Shown piece after piece: positions 18,965 to 28,655 of a stretch of 64,000 bases of DNA. Below the pieces are notes generated by a model. It worked only from the letters and a program-made list of their open reading frames with translations. It was not told where the DNA came from and made no database searches. The number at the start of each line of letters is the position of its first letter. Position 1 is the first letter of the stretch. Source of the stretch: Streptomyces sp. NBC_00335 (GTDB taxonomy: Bacteria; Actinomycetota; Actinomycetes; Streptomycetales; Streptomycetaceae); contig NZ_CP108006.1 of NCBI RefSeq assembly GCF_036127095.1, forward strand, positions 1,488,001 to 1,552,000, written 5' to 3'. A program made the position numbers and the translations under genes.

Positions 18965-19960
18965 ATGACGACCACCGCACCCCCTCGTACGGGCAAGCGG
19001 ACGGTACGGAAGGACCACCCCGGAGCGGCGCCCCGCACGCGCCGCCCCGGGCGGCTCCGCCGCATCTCCCTGCCGTACCTGCTCCTGCTCCCCGCACTCG
19101 TCCTCGAGCTCCTGGTCCACCTGATCCCGATGGTCATCGGCATCGTCGTCAGCTTCAAGGAGCTCACCCAGTTCTACCTCCGCGACTGGAGCAACGCGCC
19201 CTGGTCCGGCCTGGACAACTACTCCCTGACCGTCGACTTCGACGCACCGGTCGGCGAGGCACTGCTCAGCTCCTTCTTCACCACGTGCCTGTTCACCTTC
19301 TTCTCCGTGGGTCTGTGCTGGCTGATCGGCACGGCGGCCGCGATCTTCATGCAGGAGACGTTCAGGGGCCGGGGCATCCTGCGCACCATCTTCCTGGTGC
19401 CGTACGCGCTGCCCGTCTACGCCGCCGTCATCACCTGGGCCTTCATGTTCCAGCGCGACAACGGCCTGGTGAACCACGTCATCCACGACCAGCTCGGGCT
19501 CACCGACAGCCCGCCCTTCTGGCTCATCGGCGACAACGCCTTCATCACCCTGCTGGTCGTCTCCGTCTGGAAGGGCTGGCCCTTCGCCTTCCTCATCATG
19601 ATGGCCGGCCTGCAGAACATCCCCCGCGAGATCTACGAGGCCGCGGCCCTGGACGGGGCGGGCGTCTGGCAGCAGATCCGCCGCATCACGCTCCCGTCGC
19701 TGCGCCCGGTCAACCAGGTCCTGATCCTGGTGCTGTTCCTGTGGACGTTCAACGACTTCAACACGCCGTTCGTCCTGTTCGGCAAATCGGCGCCGGCCTC
19801 GGCCGACCTCATCTCCATCCACATCTACCAGTCCTCGTTCCAGACCTGGAACTTCGGCACCGGCTCCGCGATGTCCGTCCTGCTGCTGCTGTTCCTGCTC
19901 GTGGTGACCGGCCTCTACCTCCTGTTCACCTCCCGAGGAAGGAGCGCCACCGATGCCTAA
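18965..19960 (+). CDS. Sugar ABC transporter permease (MalF type)
   Basis: This 331-residue membrane protein has about six transmembrane segments after a basic, cytosolic N-terminus. The EAA loop that docks the ATPase is present as EIYEAAALDGAGVWQQIRRI. It follows the binding-protein gene by 13 bp and overlaps the second permease by 8 bp, as in CUT1 importers. Confidence 0.93.
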   Translation: MTTTAPPRTGKRTVRKDHPGAAPRTRRPGRLRRISLPYLLLLPALVLELLVHLIPMVIGIVVSFKELTQFYLRDWSNAPWSGLDNYSLTVDFDAPVGEALLSSFFTTCLFTFFSVGLCWLIGTAAAIFMQETFRGRGILRTIFLVPYALPVYAAVITWAFMFQRDNGLVNHVIHDQLGLTDSPPFWLIGDNAFITLLVVSVWKGWPFAFLIMMAGLQNIPREIYEAAALDGAGVWQQIRRITLPSLRPVNQVLILVLFLWTFNDFNTPFVLFGKSAPASADLISIHIYQSSFQTWNFGTGSAMSVLLLLFLLVVTGLYLLFTSRGRSATDA

Positions 19961-20831
19961 GCACAGTCAGGTGGTGCAGTCCCGGTCGCCCATGGCGCCC
20001 CCCAAGTCGTTCCTCGTGAGCCGGCTGGTGTTCCTGACGCTCCTGACCGGGTTCGTCCTGCTGCCGGTGTACGTCATGATCTCCAGCTCGCTGAAGCCGC
20101 TGCAGGACGTGTCGGGGAAGTTCCAGTGGATCCCCTCGGGCCTGACCATCCAGCCGTACTTCGACATCTGGAAGACCGTCCCCCTCGGCGACTACTTCAT
20201 GAACTCGCTGATCGTGGCCGGTGCGGCGACCGTCTTCTCCGTCGTCATCGCGATCTTCGCGGCCTACGCCGTCAGCCGCTACTCCTTCCGCGGCAAGCGC
20301 CTCTTCACCGTCACGGTGCTGTCGACGCAGATGTTCCCCGGCATCCTCTTCCTGCTGCCGCTGTTCCTCATCTACGTCAACATCGGCAACGCCACCGGGA
20401 TCGCGCTCTTCGGCTCGCGCGCCGGGCTGATCCTCACCTACCTGACGTTCTCGCTGCCGTTCTCGATCTGGATGCTGATCGGATACTTCGACTCGGTCCC
20501 CCGGGACCTCGACGAGGCCGCGAAGGTCGACGGCTGCGGTCCGCTCGGCGCCCTCTTCCGCGTCATCGTGCCCGCCGCGATCCCCGGCATCGTCGCCGTC
20601 GCCGTCTACGCCTTCATGACGGCCTGGGGCGAAGTGCTGTTCGCCTCGGTCATGACCAACGACGCCACCCGCACCCTCGCGGTGGGCCTGCAGGGCTACT
20701 CGACCCAGAACGACGTGTACTGGAACCAGGTCATGGCCGCCTCGCTCGTCGTGAGCCTGCCCGTCGTCGGCGGCTTCCTCCTCCTCCAGCGCTACCTCGT
20801 CACCGGGCTGACCGCCGGCGCCGTCAAGTAG
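19953..20831 (+). CDS. Sugar ABC transporter permease (MalG type)
   Basis: This 292-residue inner-membrane permease has six predicted hydrophobic segments, and its EAA loop reads [19 protein letters not shown]. It pairs with the preceding MalF-type subunit. A good ribosome site (GAGGAAGGAG) lies inside the end of the upstream gene just before the ATG. Confidence 0.93.
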   Translation: MPKHSQVVQSRSPMAPPKSFLVSRLVFLTLLTGFVLLPVYVMISSSLKPLQDVSGKFQWIPSGLTIQPYFDIWKTVPLGDYFMNSLIVAGAATVFSVVIAIFAAYAVSRYSFRGKRLFTVTVLSTQMFPGILFLLPLFLIYVNIGNATGIALFGSRAGLILTYLTFSLPFSIWMLIGYFDSVPRDLDEAAKVDGCGPLGALFRVIVPAAIPGIVAVAVYAFMTAWGEVLFASVMTNDATRTLAVGLQGYSTQNDVYWNQVMAASLVVSLPVVGGFLLLQRYLVTGLTAGAVK

Positions 20832-20865
20832 CCCCCTCCTCCCATTGATCTTCGAAAGGTTCGCT

Positions 20866-22221
<1,356 letters not shown>

Positions 22222-22291
22222 TCCGGCGGCCGGACCGGTCCCGACCGGCTTCGCTCCCCGGGGCACGGTCGGCCGTCCTCACCCACGCAGA

Positions 22292-22320
22292 ACGCCCGGC
22301 TGGGACACCCAGCCGGGCGT
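22292..22320. terminator. Strong hairpin terminator
   Basis: A perfect 13-bp inverted repeat (ACGCCCGGCTGGG / CCCAGCCGGGCGT) with a 3-nt loop lies 70 bp after the beta-glucosidase and 43 bp before the end of the convergent methyltransferase gene, so it can serve both. Confidence 0.85.
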
Positions 22321-22362
22321 CTGGCTGTTCCGGGGCGCCGCGGGCCGGCCCCGTGGATCCGT

Positions 22363-23196
22363 TCAGGGGCGCCACTTCGGGTCGTTGCGCGCCGACTCGT
22401 GGCGGCTGTAGTCCGGGTGCTCGAAGCGGTGGTACTCGAAGATCTGGTCAGCCCATACCGGGTCGAAGGGGAGGTGGGCGCGGAGGGCGTTCACCTTTCC
22501 GACGGTTCCCTGCTTCGCCGCACGGTTGAAATCGGCGATCGCGGCGAGTTCTCCGGTCTCCTCGACGATGGACAGGATGTCGTCGAAGTAGCTCGTGACG
22601 CGTGGCAACAGGTGATCGTCGTCCGCGTCGCGGAACAGTGCCAGGGCCGACGTGGTCGAGGAGTAGTAGTCCAGGTCGAAGGAGACGAACCCCAACGGGT
22701 TCTTCGCCAGGTGGTCCGCGTGGGTGCGCAGGAACTCGGGTACGGTCTCGGACACGTCACCGAGCACGAGCCCGGCCGAACCGGCGAGCCCGGAGAGCGG
22801 CTCGCCTCGCCGCGGCGGGTACTGCCCCCGGGCCCACATGTAGGGCACGTCCCGGTGGTCGGCGGGTTCGGGCAGTCCCTCACCGGAGTCGAACCCGAAG
22901 ACGTGGACGTCGATCCCGCTGCTTCGTGAGTACCTGCGCGCATGCCGGCTCAAGGCCTCCAGGCCTCCGCCGCCCCCCACTCCGAACTCCACGACGGTGA
23001 TTCCGCCGCGCCCCAGCGAGCGAGCCAGTTCCACGGCCTTGCGCACACCGTAGGCGTACATGGGGCGGTCCACGAGGCCGAAGGAGTAGCGAAACGCTTC
23101 CGAGAACACCGGCATGCGCTCCGCAAAGCGAATCATCGACTGCAGCCGATATCCCGGCATGGACCAGTCCCGCAGGGCGTGGCTGAGATCGGGCAT
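22363..23196 (-). CDS. Methyltransferase-like protein (Rossmann SAM-binding type), specific function unknown
   Basis: This 277-residue protein has a motif-I-like strand and glycine-rich turn (TVVEFGVGGGGGLEALSR), then VHVFGFDSGEGLPEP and GFVSFDLDYYSSTTSAL, a pattern seen in putative class I SAM-dependent methyltransferases of glycan and natural-product clusters. The substrate is unknown. ATG 23196 is preferred because GGAG sits 5 bp upstream; the GTG two codons earlier would overlap that site. The gene is divergent from the nine-gene operon at 23962-31612, and both are preceded by the same DNA element at nearly the same distance, so it is probably part of that pathway. Confidence 0.65.
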   Translation of the reverse strand: MPDLSHALRDWSMPGYRLQSMIRFAERMPVFSEAFRYSFGLVDRPMYAYGVRKAVELARSLGRGGITVVEFGVGGGGGLEALSRHARRYSRSSGIDVHVFGFDSGEGLPEPADHRDVPYMWARGQYPPRRGEPLSGLAGSAGLVLGDVSETVPEFLRTHADHLAKNPLGFVSFDLDYYSSTTSALALFRDADDDHLLPRVTSYFDDILSIVEETGELAAIADFNRAAKQGTVGKVNALRAHLPFDPVWADQIFEYHRFEHPDYSRHESARNDPKWRP

Positions 23197-23300
23197 TATC
23201 ACTCCATTTTCACAGTCGCCGAATCCGAGGTGGACGTCACAGGGTCGGAGCGAATCACAAAGCCCGACACACCAGAAATGCGCCTTTTCACATGGCGCCG

Positions 23301-23336
23301 CTGCAAACGTAGATCATCGCGGCTGGAAACCTACAG
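23301..23336 (-). promoter_or_regulatory. Shared promoter/operator element, copy facing the methyltransferase gene
   Basis: Read on the minus strand this 36-bp element ends in GATCTACGTTTGCAG and finishes 104 bp before the ATG at 23196. It aligns with the element at 23826-23860, which ends in GATCTACGTTTGTAG and finishes 101 bp before the operon start. The 15-bp core differs at one base. TACGTT fits a TANNNT -10 pattern, but there is no clear -35, so an activator site or an alternative sigma promoter are both possible. Confidence 0.55.
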
Positions 23337-23825
23337 TGAATTTCGAGCCGCCCACCCGGGGGCGTTATATCCGGATCTGAAGCCCCATGGATGACGGAGC
23401 GCCGACGACTGGACCGCCACAGACGACACCCGGGCGACGCCCCGCGGAACAGTCTTCGCAGCTCAGGAAGGTGCGAGGCGGAGGACTCTTCCCTCACGAA
23501 TTAATTGAAGCCATGCAGGACAGGAGGTGGCCGATTCCCACCCCACCGACAGGGCCACAACCTCCCTACAGGCGGCCTGCTCAAACCGCCTCAGCACCAT
23601 AGGCACCTCAACCCCAGGGGCAACATTCAGCCAATCACCTTGAGGTATGGCTTTTATTAATACATGAAGGAAGAGAGTTCGCCTCCCTGCGCCCTGAGCT
23701 GCGAGGAGCCGCCCGCACCGCGCCGGGCGCACCGCGCGAGCCGGCCCGCACCACCGTTCGCAGCGGCCGCCAATTCATACCTGAACCATGACATCCCCCC
23801 ACCAATCGATGAGGCGAGAAACATG

Positions 23826-23860
23826 CTGCCTCTTCCGGCCATCGCGATCTACGTTTGTAG
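23826..23860 (+). promoter_or_regulatory. Shared promoter/operator element, copy facing the nine-gene operon
   Basis: This 35-bp element (core GATCTACGTTTGTAG at 23846-23860) matches the oppositely oriented copy at 23301-23336. CTAC and GTAG form a short inverted repeat within the core. It ends 101 bp upstream of the operon's first ATG. The same orientation and distance relative to each gene indicate common control. Confidence 0.55.
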
Positions 23861-23961
23861 TCGTGAATACCTCGTGGCAGCTCCGTTCGGGATCTCGCGA
23901 AGACGAGCAAATACCTCGAACGACAACACCGCGGGGTGCACCAAACCGTGAAGGAGGAAGA

Positions 23962-24543
23962 ATGTCTCTGCCGCCGACCACGCGAGATCCCTGGGCAGAC
24001 GTGGTGAGCGTCCGGGGTTTTCAGTGCGACGAACTGATATCCGCCCTGCAGAAATACATCCGCAGGGGAAACTTGGAGGAAGCCCTCCTCGTCGCCCGGG
24101 AGATGTACGAGACGAGCCCTGAGCTCGAAGCACACTTGTGGACCCGACTCCTGGTGATCTCCATTTCTGACTGCAACGACGGAACGTTCACACAGACCCT
24201 CGTCGTCGAGTCACTGAACCGCGTGGGCACACGCATGCAACGGGGCACCGGCGAGCGCTGGGGCTTCCTCGTCCAAGCCGTCCGCTACCTGGTGGCGCTC
24301 CCCAAGGACGAGACCACGGACGAGATCTGCATGTGGTCGCGGCACACGATGAACAAGGGCCTGCGCGGCCCGGTCATCCCGGACTACGCACTCGACATCC
24401 ATACCGAGGCGGGCCGCAAGATGGGCCGCGGGATGGCCCATTTCCTCGGAGACGGCACCGTCGTCGCCCATCCCTACTCGGGTGCCGACCCGACCTTCGG
24501 CGAGCGGGTCCGGGAGATCGTGGCCCGCGGGGAGTGGGGCTAG
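23962..24543 (+). CDS. Small helical protein resembling the C-terminal domain of RarA/MgsA
   Basis: This 193-residue protein appears to be all-helical. The stretch CDELISALQKYIRRGNLEEA and the later RWGFLVQAVRYLVALPKDE recall the C-terminal oligomerisation region of RarA/MgsA-type AAA+ ATPases, but no ATPase domain (Walker A or B) is present; I base this on remembered family patterns and could not run a search. Its role is unknown. AAGGAGG precedes the ATG by about 5 bp, a near-ideal ribosome site, and this start excludes an upstream in-frame extension that would run through the promoter element. It is the first gene of the operon, 46 bp before the ATP-grasp gene. Confidence 0.7.
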   Translation: MSLPPTTRDPWADVVSVRGFQCDELISALQKYIRRGNLEEALLVAREMYETSPELEAHLWTRLLVISISDCNDGTFTQTLVVESLNRVGTRMQRGTGERWGFLVQAVRYLVALPKDETTDEICMWSRHTMNKGLRGPVIPDYALDIHTEAGRKMGRGMAHFLGDGTVVAHPYSGADPTFGERVREIVARGEWG

Positions 24544-24589
24544 ACGTGGGCTCGACGGCACTCCCCTCTCCCTCGAGCGCGAGGAAGCG

Positions 24590-25621
24590 ATGGACCGCAT
24601 GCGCATAGTCGTCACCGGAACCGGTGGTGCCTCCGGCTATGCGGTGGCGTTGCAAGCCGAGCAGCTCGGGTACGACGTCCTGTGGGCCGACGCGGATCCC
24701 CTCTGCCCCGCCCTCCTGGCCAACTCCCACCGAGCGAGCCTGCTCCCTCCCGCCTCGGAAGGCCGCACCTACCTCGAAGCCCTCGCGAAGGTGGCGACGG
24801 AGTTCGGAGCCCGCCACGTCAGCTTCAACACGGACGCCGAGGTCCGCTACGCCGCCGGCGAAGTGGACGCCTTGAACGAGCTGGGCCTGGCCCAGTGGAT
24901 GCCTTCGGCCGAAACGGTCCGGGTCTGCTCGGACAAGGCGGAGTTCGCGAGCCGGCTGAGCCGGGACGCCCGATTCCGTACACCGGTCTCCTTCCCGGCC
25001 GACGGCCTGCGGGCCGGCCCGCTTCCGGCCGCCGGCGTGTTCGTCAAGAAACGCGCGGGCAGCGGCGGGGCGGACTCCATGGTCTGCTCCAGTCGGCCGG
25101 AACTCGATGCCTGGCTCGCCCGGAACCCCGGCGGACTGGTCCAGGAAGTGCTGACGGGGCAGGAGTTCTCCGCCGACTGCCTGTACACGGGCTCGGGGCT
25201 GCCGCTCGTCGTCGCCCGACGGAGGCTGAGAACCCGCTCCGGCATGTCCACCGTCACCGAGACCTTCCACGACCCGGAACTCGAACAGCTCATTGCCGAA
25301 CTGCTGCAGGAGCTGCACGTCGTAGGACCCTCCTGCGTTCAGGGATTCCTTCAGCCCGACGGCATCGTCTTCACGGAGATCAACGTTCGGTTCGGAGGCG
25401 GGTGCGCGGCCGCCTTCTGGGGCACGACGCACCTCGTGGAGCAGTACCTGGTGCTCCTGACCACAGGAGACAGGTCGCTGCCCGAGGGTCTGCACGAAGC
25501 ACGCGCGTTCCGCACGACCAGGCTCGTGCGCGTTCCCGGCTACCAAACCCTCAGAGCCGGGCAGGAGCCCGCGGCGGAGGAGCGCACCGCATCCATGGAG
25601 ACGCGAACGGGGGAGAAATGA
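24590..25621 (+). CDS. ATP-grasp ligase
   Basis: This 343-residue protein has an N-terminal pre-ATP-grasp fold (RIVVTGTGGASGYAVALQ), a CarB-like central region with lysines in VFVKKRAGSGG, and the metal-binding E-x-N-x-R in FTEINVRFGGG. ATP-grasp enzymes couple a carboxylate, through an acyl phosphate, to an amine or other nucleophile. In this operon it could attach an amino acid or other acid to an amine exposed by the PIG-L deacetylase encoded next. ATG 24590 has GAGGAAG just upstream; ATG 24599 is an alternative. Its stop overlaps the next ATG (ATGA). Confidence 0.85.
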   Translation: MDRMRIVVTGTGGASGYAVALQAEQLGYDVLWADADPLCPALLANSHRASLLPPASEGRTYLEALAKVATEFGARHVSFNTDAEVRYAAGEVDALNELGLAQWMPSAETVRVCSDKAEFASRLSRDARFRTPVSFPADGLRAGPLPAAGVFVKKRAGSGGADSMVCSSRPELDAWLARNPGGLVQEVLTGQEFSADCLYTGSGLPLVVARRRLRTRSGMSTVTETFHDPELEQLIAELLQELHVVGPSCVQGFLQPDGIVFTEINVRFGGGCAAAFWGTTHLVEQYLVLLTTGDRSLPEGLHEARAFRTTRLVRVPGYQTLRAGQEPAAEERTASMETRTGEK

Positions 25622-26364
25622 GAACGAAGCGGGGGAGCGTGCTCGTGATCGCACCGCATCCCGATGACGAGACGTTCGGCTGTGGAGGCACCATCGCCAC
25701 GCTCGCGGCCTCCGGCATGCAGGTCTTCGTACAGCTCATCGTCCAGCACGGGATCAACACGGGCGGCCCGGCGACGGCCCGGGTCGCCGCCGACAGGGGC
25801 ACGGAGTTCGCGCAGGCCTGCAACAAGCTGGGCGTCAGCGACTTTCACGTGATGATCGAAGACGGGGATCACCACGACACACTGCACACGCAATCGGCGC
25901 GGCTCATCGCCTCCATGGAGTCCGGCTCGCCGATCTCCATCGACCGCGTAAGGCCCCAACTGGTGCTGCTGCCGACCCGCGGAGCCTTCCACCAGGACCA
26001 CCAGGTGGTCCACCAAGCCGCATTCGCGGCATGCCGCAACCGAGGGGCCGGGCACCACACACCGTCCGTGATCCTCGGCTACCAGTGTCCCGAGGACTCC
26101 TGGAGCTCTCAACTCGAGCAGGCCACGGCCGTCCTCGACATCACCGAACACTACGGACAGAAGCAGGCCGCGATCGCGTGCTACCAGCACCAGACCAAGC
26201 CAGACCCGCACCCGCGGTCCACGAGCGGCATCGAGACGGCCGACGCCCTCCAAGGGGCGGCCATCGGAGTCCCGTACGCGGAATCGTTCGTGACCTACCG
26301 GACGGATCTGAAGTTCATCGCCGAGGCGACACGAGCCCAGGAGCCGACGTGCGGGAGCACCTAG
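25618..26364 (+). CDS. PIG-L/LmbE-family N-deacetylase
   Basis: This 248-residue protein has the zinc-binding signature P-H-P-D-D-E at residues 13-18 (VIAPHPDDETFGCGG) and a second metal-binding stretch GAFHQDHQVVHQA. The family, which includes MshB, BshB and antibiotic-pathway deacetylases, removes acetyl groups from N-acetylglucosamine conjugates or related N-acyl sugars. It overlaps the ATP-grasp gene by 4 bp and the Nudix gene by 16 bp. A deacetylase followed by ligation is the logic used in mycothiol and bacillithiol synthesis, which is why I propose a similar step order here. Confidence 0.9.
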   Translation: MRTKRGSVLVIAPHPDDETFGCGGTIATLAASGMQVFVQLIVQHGINTGGPATARVAADRGTEFAQACNKLGVSDFHVMIEDGDHHDTLHTQSARLIASMESGSPISIDRVRPQLVLLPTRGAFHQDHQVVHQAAFAACRNRGAGHHTPSVILGYQCPEDSWSSQLEQATAVLDITEHYGQKQAAIACYQHQTKPDPHPRSTSGIETADALQGAAIGVPYAESFVTYRTDLKFIAEATRAQEPTCGST

Positions 26365-26861
26365 AGGACTGGGAGTGGGCCCAGACCATCGTCAGGTTCA
26401 CCGACCAACGGCCACCGGACGAAGTGGTCCAGAGCGTTCGGGCCATCCCCCTTGCCGAGCACGGCGTCGTGGTCTGTCGGCTCGCCGACGGCACGGCCTT
26501 CCTCCCCGGTGGAACCAGGGAAGAAGGCGAGTCGGTCGACGCGTGCATGAGCCGCGAGCTACTCGAAGAAGCGGGATTCCTCATGAAGGGGCGACCCCAC
26601 TGGTTCGCCGCACACAGCGGCGTCTCCTACCACCGCGTCCCCTACAGGCCCCACGCCCCCTTCCCTTTGAAGGCCTGGCTGTGGGGAGTGGTCGAAGGGA
26701 AGCTCACCGGTCCCCCCACGAACCCCGTCGGAGCCGAACAGGTCACCTCCGTCAGCGTGCTACGACCGCAGGACGCCGTAGCCCTCCTCGAAAACGAAGG
26801 CCGGGGCTATGCGCAAGCGCTCCGGCACTGGATGAGCTCGGGAGCCCCCGTTGAGTTCTGA
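26349..26861 (+). CDS. Nudix hydrolase
   Basis: This 170-residue protein contains a complete Nudix box (G-x5-E-x7-RE-U-x-EE-x-G-U), visible from GGTREEGESVDACMSRELL through EEAGF. It should hydrolyse a nucleoside diphosphate-linked compound, perhaps an NDP-sugar or a damaged or inhibitory nucleotide; the substrate cannot be told. GTG 26349, with AGGAG 5 bp upstream, lies inside the end of the deacetylase gene, giving a 16-bp overlap, and its own end overlaps the nucleoside hydrolase gene by 11 bp. Confidence 0.9.
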   Translation: MREHLEDWEWAQTIVRFTDQRPPDEVVQSVRAIPLAEHGVVVCRLADGTAFLPGGTREEGESVDACMSRELLEEAGFLMKGRPHWFAAHSGVSYHRVPYRPHAPFPLKAWLWGVVEGKLTGPPTNPVGAEQVTSVSVLRPQDAVALLENEGRGYAQALRHWMSSGAPVEF

Positions 26862-27825
26862 GCAGGACACCGAACGCGATCTGATCGTCGACACCGACAC
26901 GCTGGGAATCAACGACGACGCCCTCGCGCTCCACTACCTCTTCGCCCTGCCACGCGTCCCTCGCCTGATCACCACGGTGTTCGGAAACACCACCGCCGCC
27001 ATCTCCACGGGACACGCGCGCACGCTGACCCGCGATCACCTGCTCGACGTCGACGTCGACGTCGACGTCGTCCGCGGATGCGAAAAGCCCCTGTGGTGGC
27101 ACACCCCCGTCCGGGAGGAGGTGCGCGGGATCGTGTCGGCTCTGCCCGCGCACACCTACCTGGCGTCGCTCCGTCCGGACAACGACGGCTTCTGGGACGC
27201 CGACGTCGCGGACGGATCGGCTCCCGACGTGCTCGCCGCGGCCCTGACCCGGTCCGAGGGCTCCGACGTGCTCGGCATCGGCCCCCTCACGAACATCGCC
27301 CGGGCCCTGCGCGCACTGGGGTCCTCGGGAGTGGCGCGGCACCGTCTGTGGATCGCCGGTGGATCCATCAGGAGCGGAAACGTCACGGAGCGCGCCGAGT
27401 TCAATGCGTTCGCCGACCCCGAAGCCCTGCAGGAGTGTCTGTCGGCGGGGTGGGAGGCCGTGGTGATGGTGCCGCTCGAAGTTCTGCAGGCCCCGCGGCT
27501 GAGACCGGTGGTGGTCGAACGGATCAGGCGTACCGGCACTCCGCTGGGAGCCGCTCTGGACAAGCTGGAGCGCGAGTCACCGCGCGGTGAGAGCACGGAC
27601 CGCGAACCCATCTGGGACGTTGTGGCGGCCTTGATCATGGCGGACGGCGCCATGCCGTACGAGGCCGAGGCGGGAACGATCTGCGTTGACACGGATCCGG
27701 TGAACCGCGGGGCCATTCGATTCGAGCCGGGGCCAGGGACGCACCGCCGGGTGACGGACATCGATCCCGACACCCTGGTCAGCCGGTTCGAAGCAGCGGT
27801 GAGCCGGCCGAGGAGGTCTCCTTGA
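26851..27825 (+). CDS. Nucleoside hydrolase (IUNH-like)
   Basis: This 324-residue protein matches inosine/uridine-type nucleoside hydrolases: an N-terminal D-T-D...D-D calcium motif (IVDTDTLGINDDALAL), GIGPLTNIARAL in the middle and AEFNAFADPEAL. These enzymes cleave the N-glycosidic bond of ribonucleosides. The metal motif is two residues longer than the usual DTDPGxDD, so activity or substrate may differ. Residues encoded at 27046-27069 form a D-V repeat from four tandem GACGTC units. The start is TTG 26851 (GGGAG 6 bp upstream), overlapping the Nudix gene by 11 bp. Confidence 0.82.
   Translation: MSSEQDTERDLIVDTDTLGINDDALALHYLFALPRVPRLITTVFGNTTAAISTGHARTLTRDHLLDVDVDVDVVRGCEKPLWWHTPVREEVRGIVSALPAHTYLASLRPDNDGFWDADVADGSAPDVLAAALTRSEGSDVLGIGPLTNIARALRALGSSGVARHRLWIAGGSIRSGNVTERAEFNAFADPEALQECLSAGWEAVVMVPLEVLQAPRLRPVVVERIRRTGTPLGAALDKLERESPRGESTDREPIWDVVAALIMADGAMPYEAEAGTICVDTDPVNRGAIRFEPGPGTHRRVTDIDPDTLVSRFEAAVSRPRRSP
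27046..27069 (+). repeat. Tandem (GACGTC)4 in the nucleoside hydrolase gene
   Basis: Four perfect 6-bp units encode a run of alternating Asp and Val. Copy number could vary by slippage without breaking the frame. Confidence 0.9.
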
Positions 27826-28655
27826 GCACCGGCGCAGACCTGACGGTCATCATCCCCGTTCGCGACGATCCCCTGGTCTATCGGTGCTTGGCCTCCATCG
27901 ACGTTCCCTGCCCCGTCATCATCTCCACCAACGGTTCCCCGGACTGGTTCCTCGACGGGTTGAGGACCTATGCGAAAGCCGCATCGCACGTGACCGTCCT
28001 GAGCACCCCGGAGAGCGGCATCGGACTGGCTTACAACCGGGCGATCACGGAGGCGGTCACGCCCCTGGTCCTGCTCATGGACTCCGACTGCGTGTTCGAG
28101 CCCGGAGCCATCGCCTCGATGCGGGCCGAAGCGTCCCACGGTCTGGTCAAGGGGCGTGTCCGGTTCGAGTCCGAAGGCCGCGGCAGCCGACTGGTGGCCT
28201 CGGCGCGACGGCTGACGGAAGACCCTCTGGTCACGAAGAAGGTCAACGCCTACAGCCCGCCGCTGCTCTACCGCACGGACATCGTGCGGAAGATGGGCGG
28301 CTACCACTTCAGCACCGCCATGAAATGGCGCGAGGACCGAGATTTCGAGTTGCGCCGGCGAAGGTCGAACATACCCGTCCGGCTCGTCCCCGAAGCGGTC
28401 ATCTGGCATAAACCCCTCAGCGTGCGGGACGACTTGAGAAGCGTCCGGGCCTACGGGGCGGGCCAGGCCCACGGCGAGTTCCTGAAGGTGCTGCCCATCA
28501 TGTCGCTGCGCCACGAGCTGAGGAAGGCGCGCAGGGTGGCGTGGCGAGGCGTACGGAGCGGCGATCCCGGCGCGGGGTTCTACGCGGCCTTCAGGAACCT
28601 CGTGGTGTTGGTGAGCCGCGGAACCGCGATACGGCGTCAACGGGGGACGAATTGA
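27822..28655 (+). CDS. GT2-type glycosyltransferase
   Basis: This 277-residue GT-A fold protein has LTVIIPVRDDPLVYRCLAS at the N-terminus, the DxD-type MDSDCVF (metal/nucleotide-sugar binding, about residue 87) and a downstream WREDRDFELRRR stretch in the acceptor half. It has no membrane segment, so it probably acts in the cytosol on a small acceptor. The TTG start overlaps the previous stop (TTGA) and has AGGAGG 5 bp upstream. Donor and acceptor are unknown. Confidence 0.85.
   Translation: MSTGADLTVIIPVRDDPLVYRCLASIDVPCPVIISTNGSPDWFLDGLRTYAKAASHVTVLSTPESGIGLAYNRAITEAVTPLVLLMDSDCVFEPGAIASMRAEASHGLVKGRVRFESEGRGSRLVASARRLTEDPLVTKKVNAYSPPLLYRTDIVRKMGGYHFSTAMKWREDRDFELRRRRSNIPVRLVPEAVIWHKPLSVRDDLRSVRAYGAGQAHGEFLKVLPIMSLRHELRKARRVAWRGVRSGDPGAGFYAAFRNLVVLVSRGTAIRRQRGTN

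Larger units (their letters stand above)
23197..23961. other. 765-bp divergent control region, relatively AT-rich
   Basis: I see no convincing gene. Two open frames of 71 and 95 codons (23387-23602, 23664-23951) lack high GC at third positions, and the second runs across the regulatory element at 23826-23860. The region is less GC-rich than its surroundings, with AT patches near 23500 (GAATTAATTG) and 23648 (TTTTATTAATAC) that could be promoter elements. The main structure is the pair of related elements at 23301-23336 and 23826-23860. The right half also has a direct repeat of AATACCTCG at 23866 and 23909. Confidence 0.6.

Noticed and set aside
23387..23602. Possible 71-residue small protein in the divergent control region
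   Set aside because: Low third-position GC, Pro-rich composition, no ribosome site and no family features.
23664..23951. Possible 95-residue small protein before the operon
   Set aside because: It crosses the conserved promoter/operator element, has atypical codon use and ends just where the operon's ribosome site begins.
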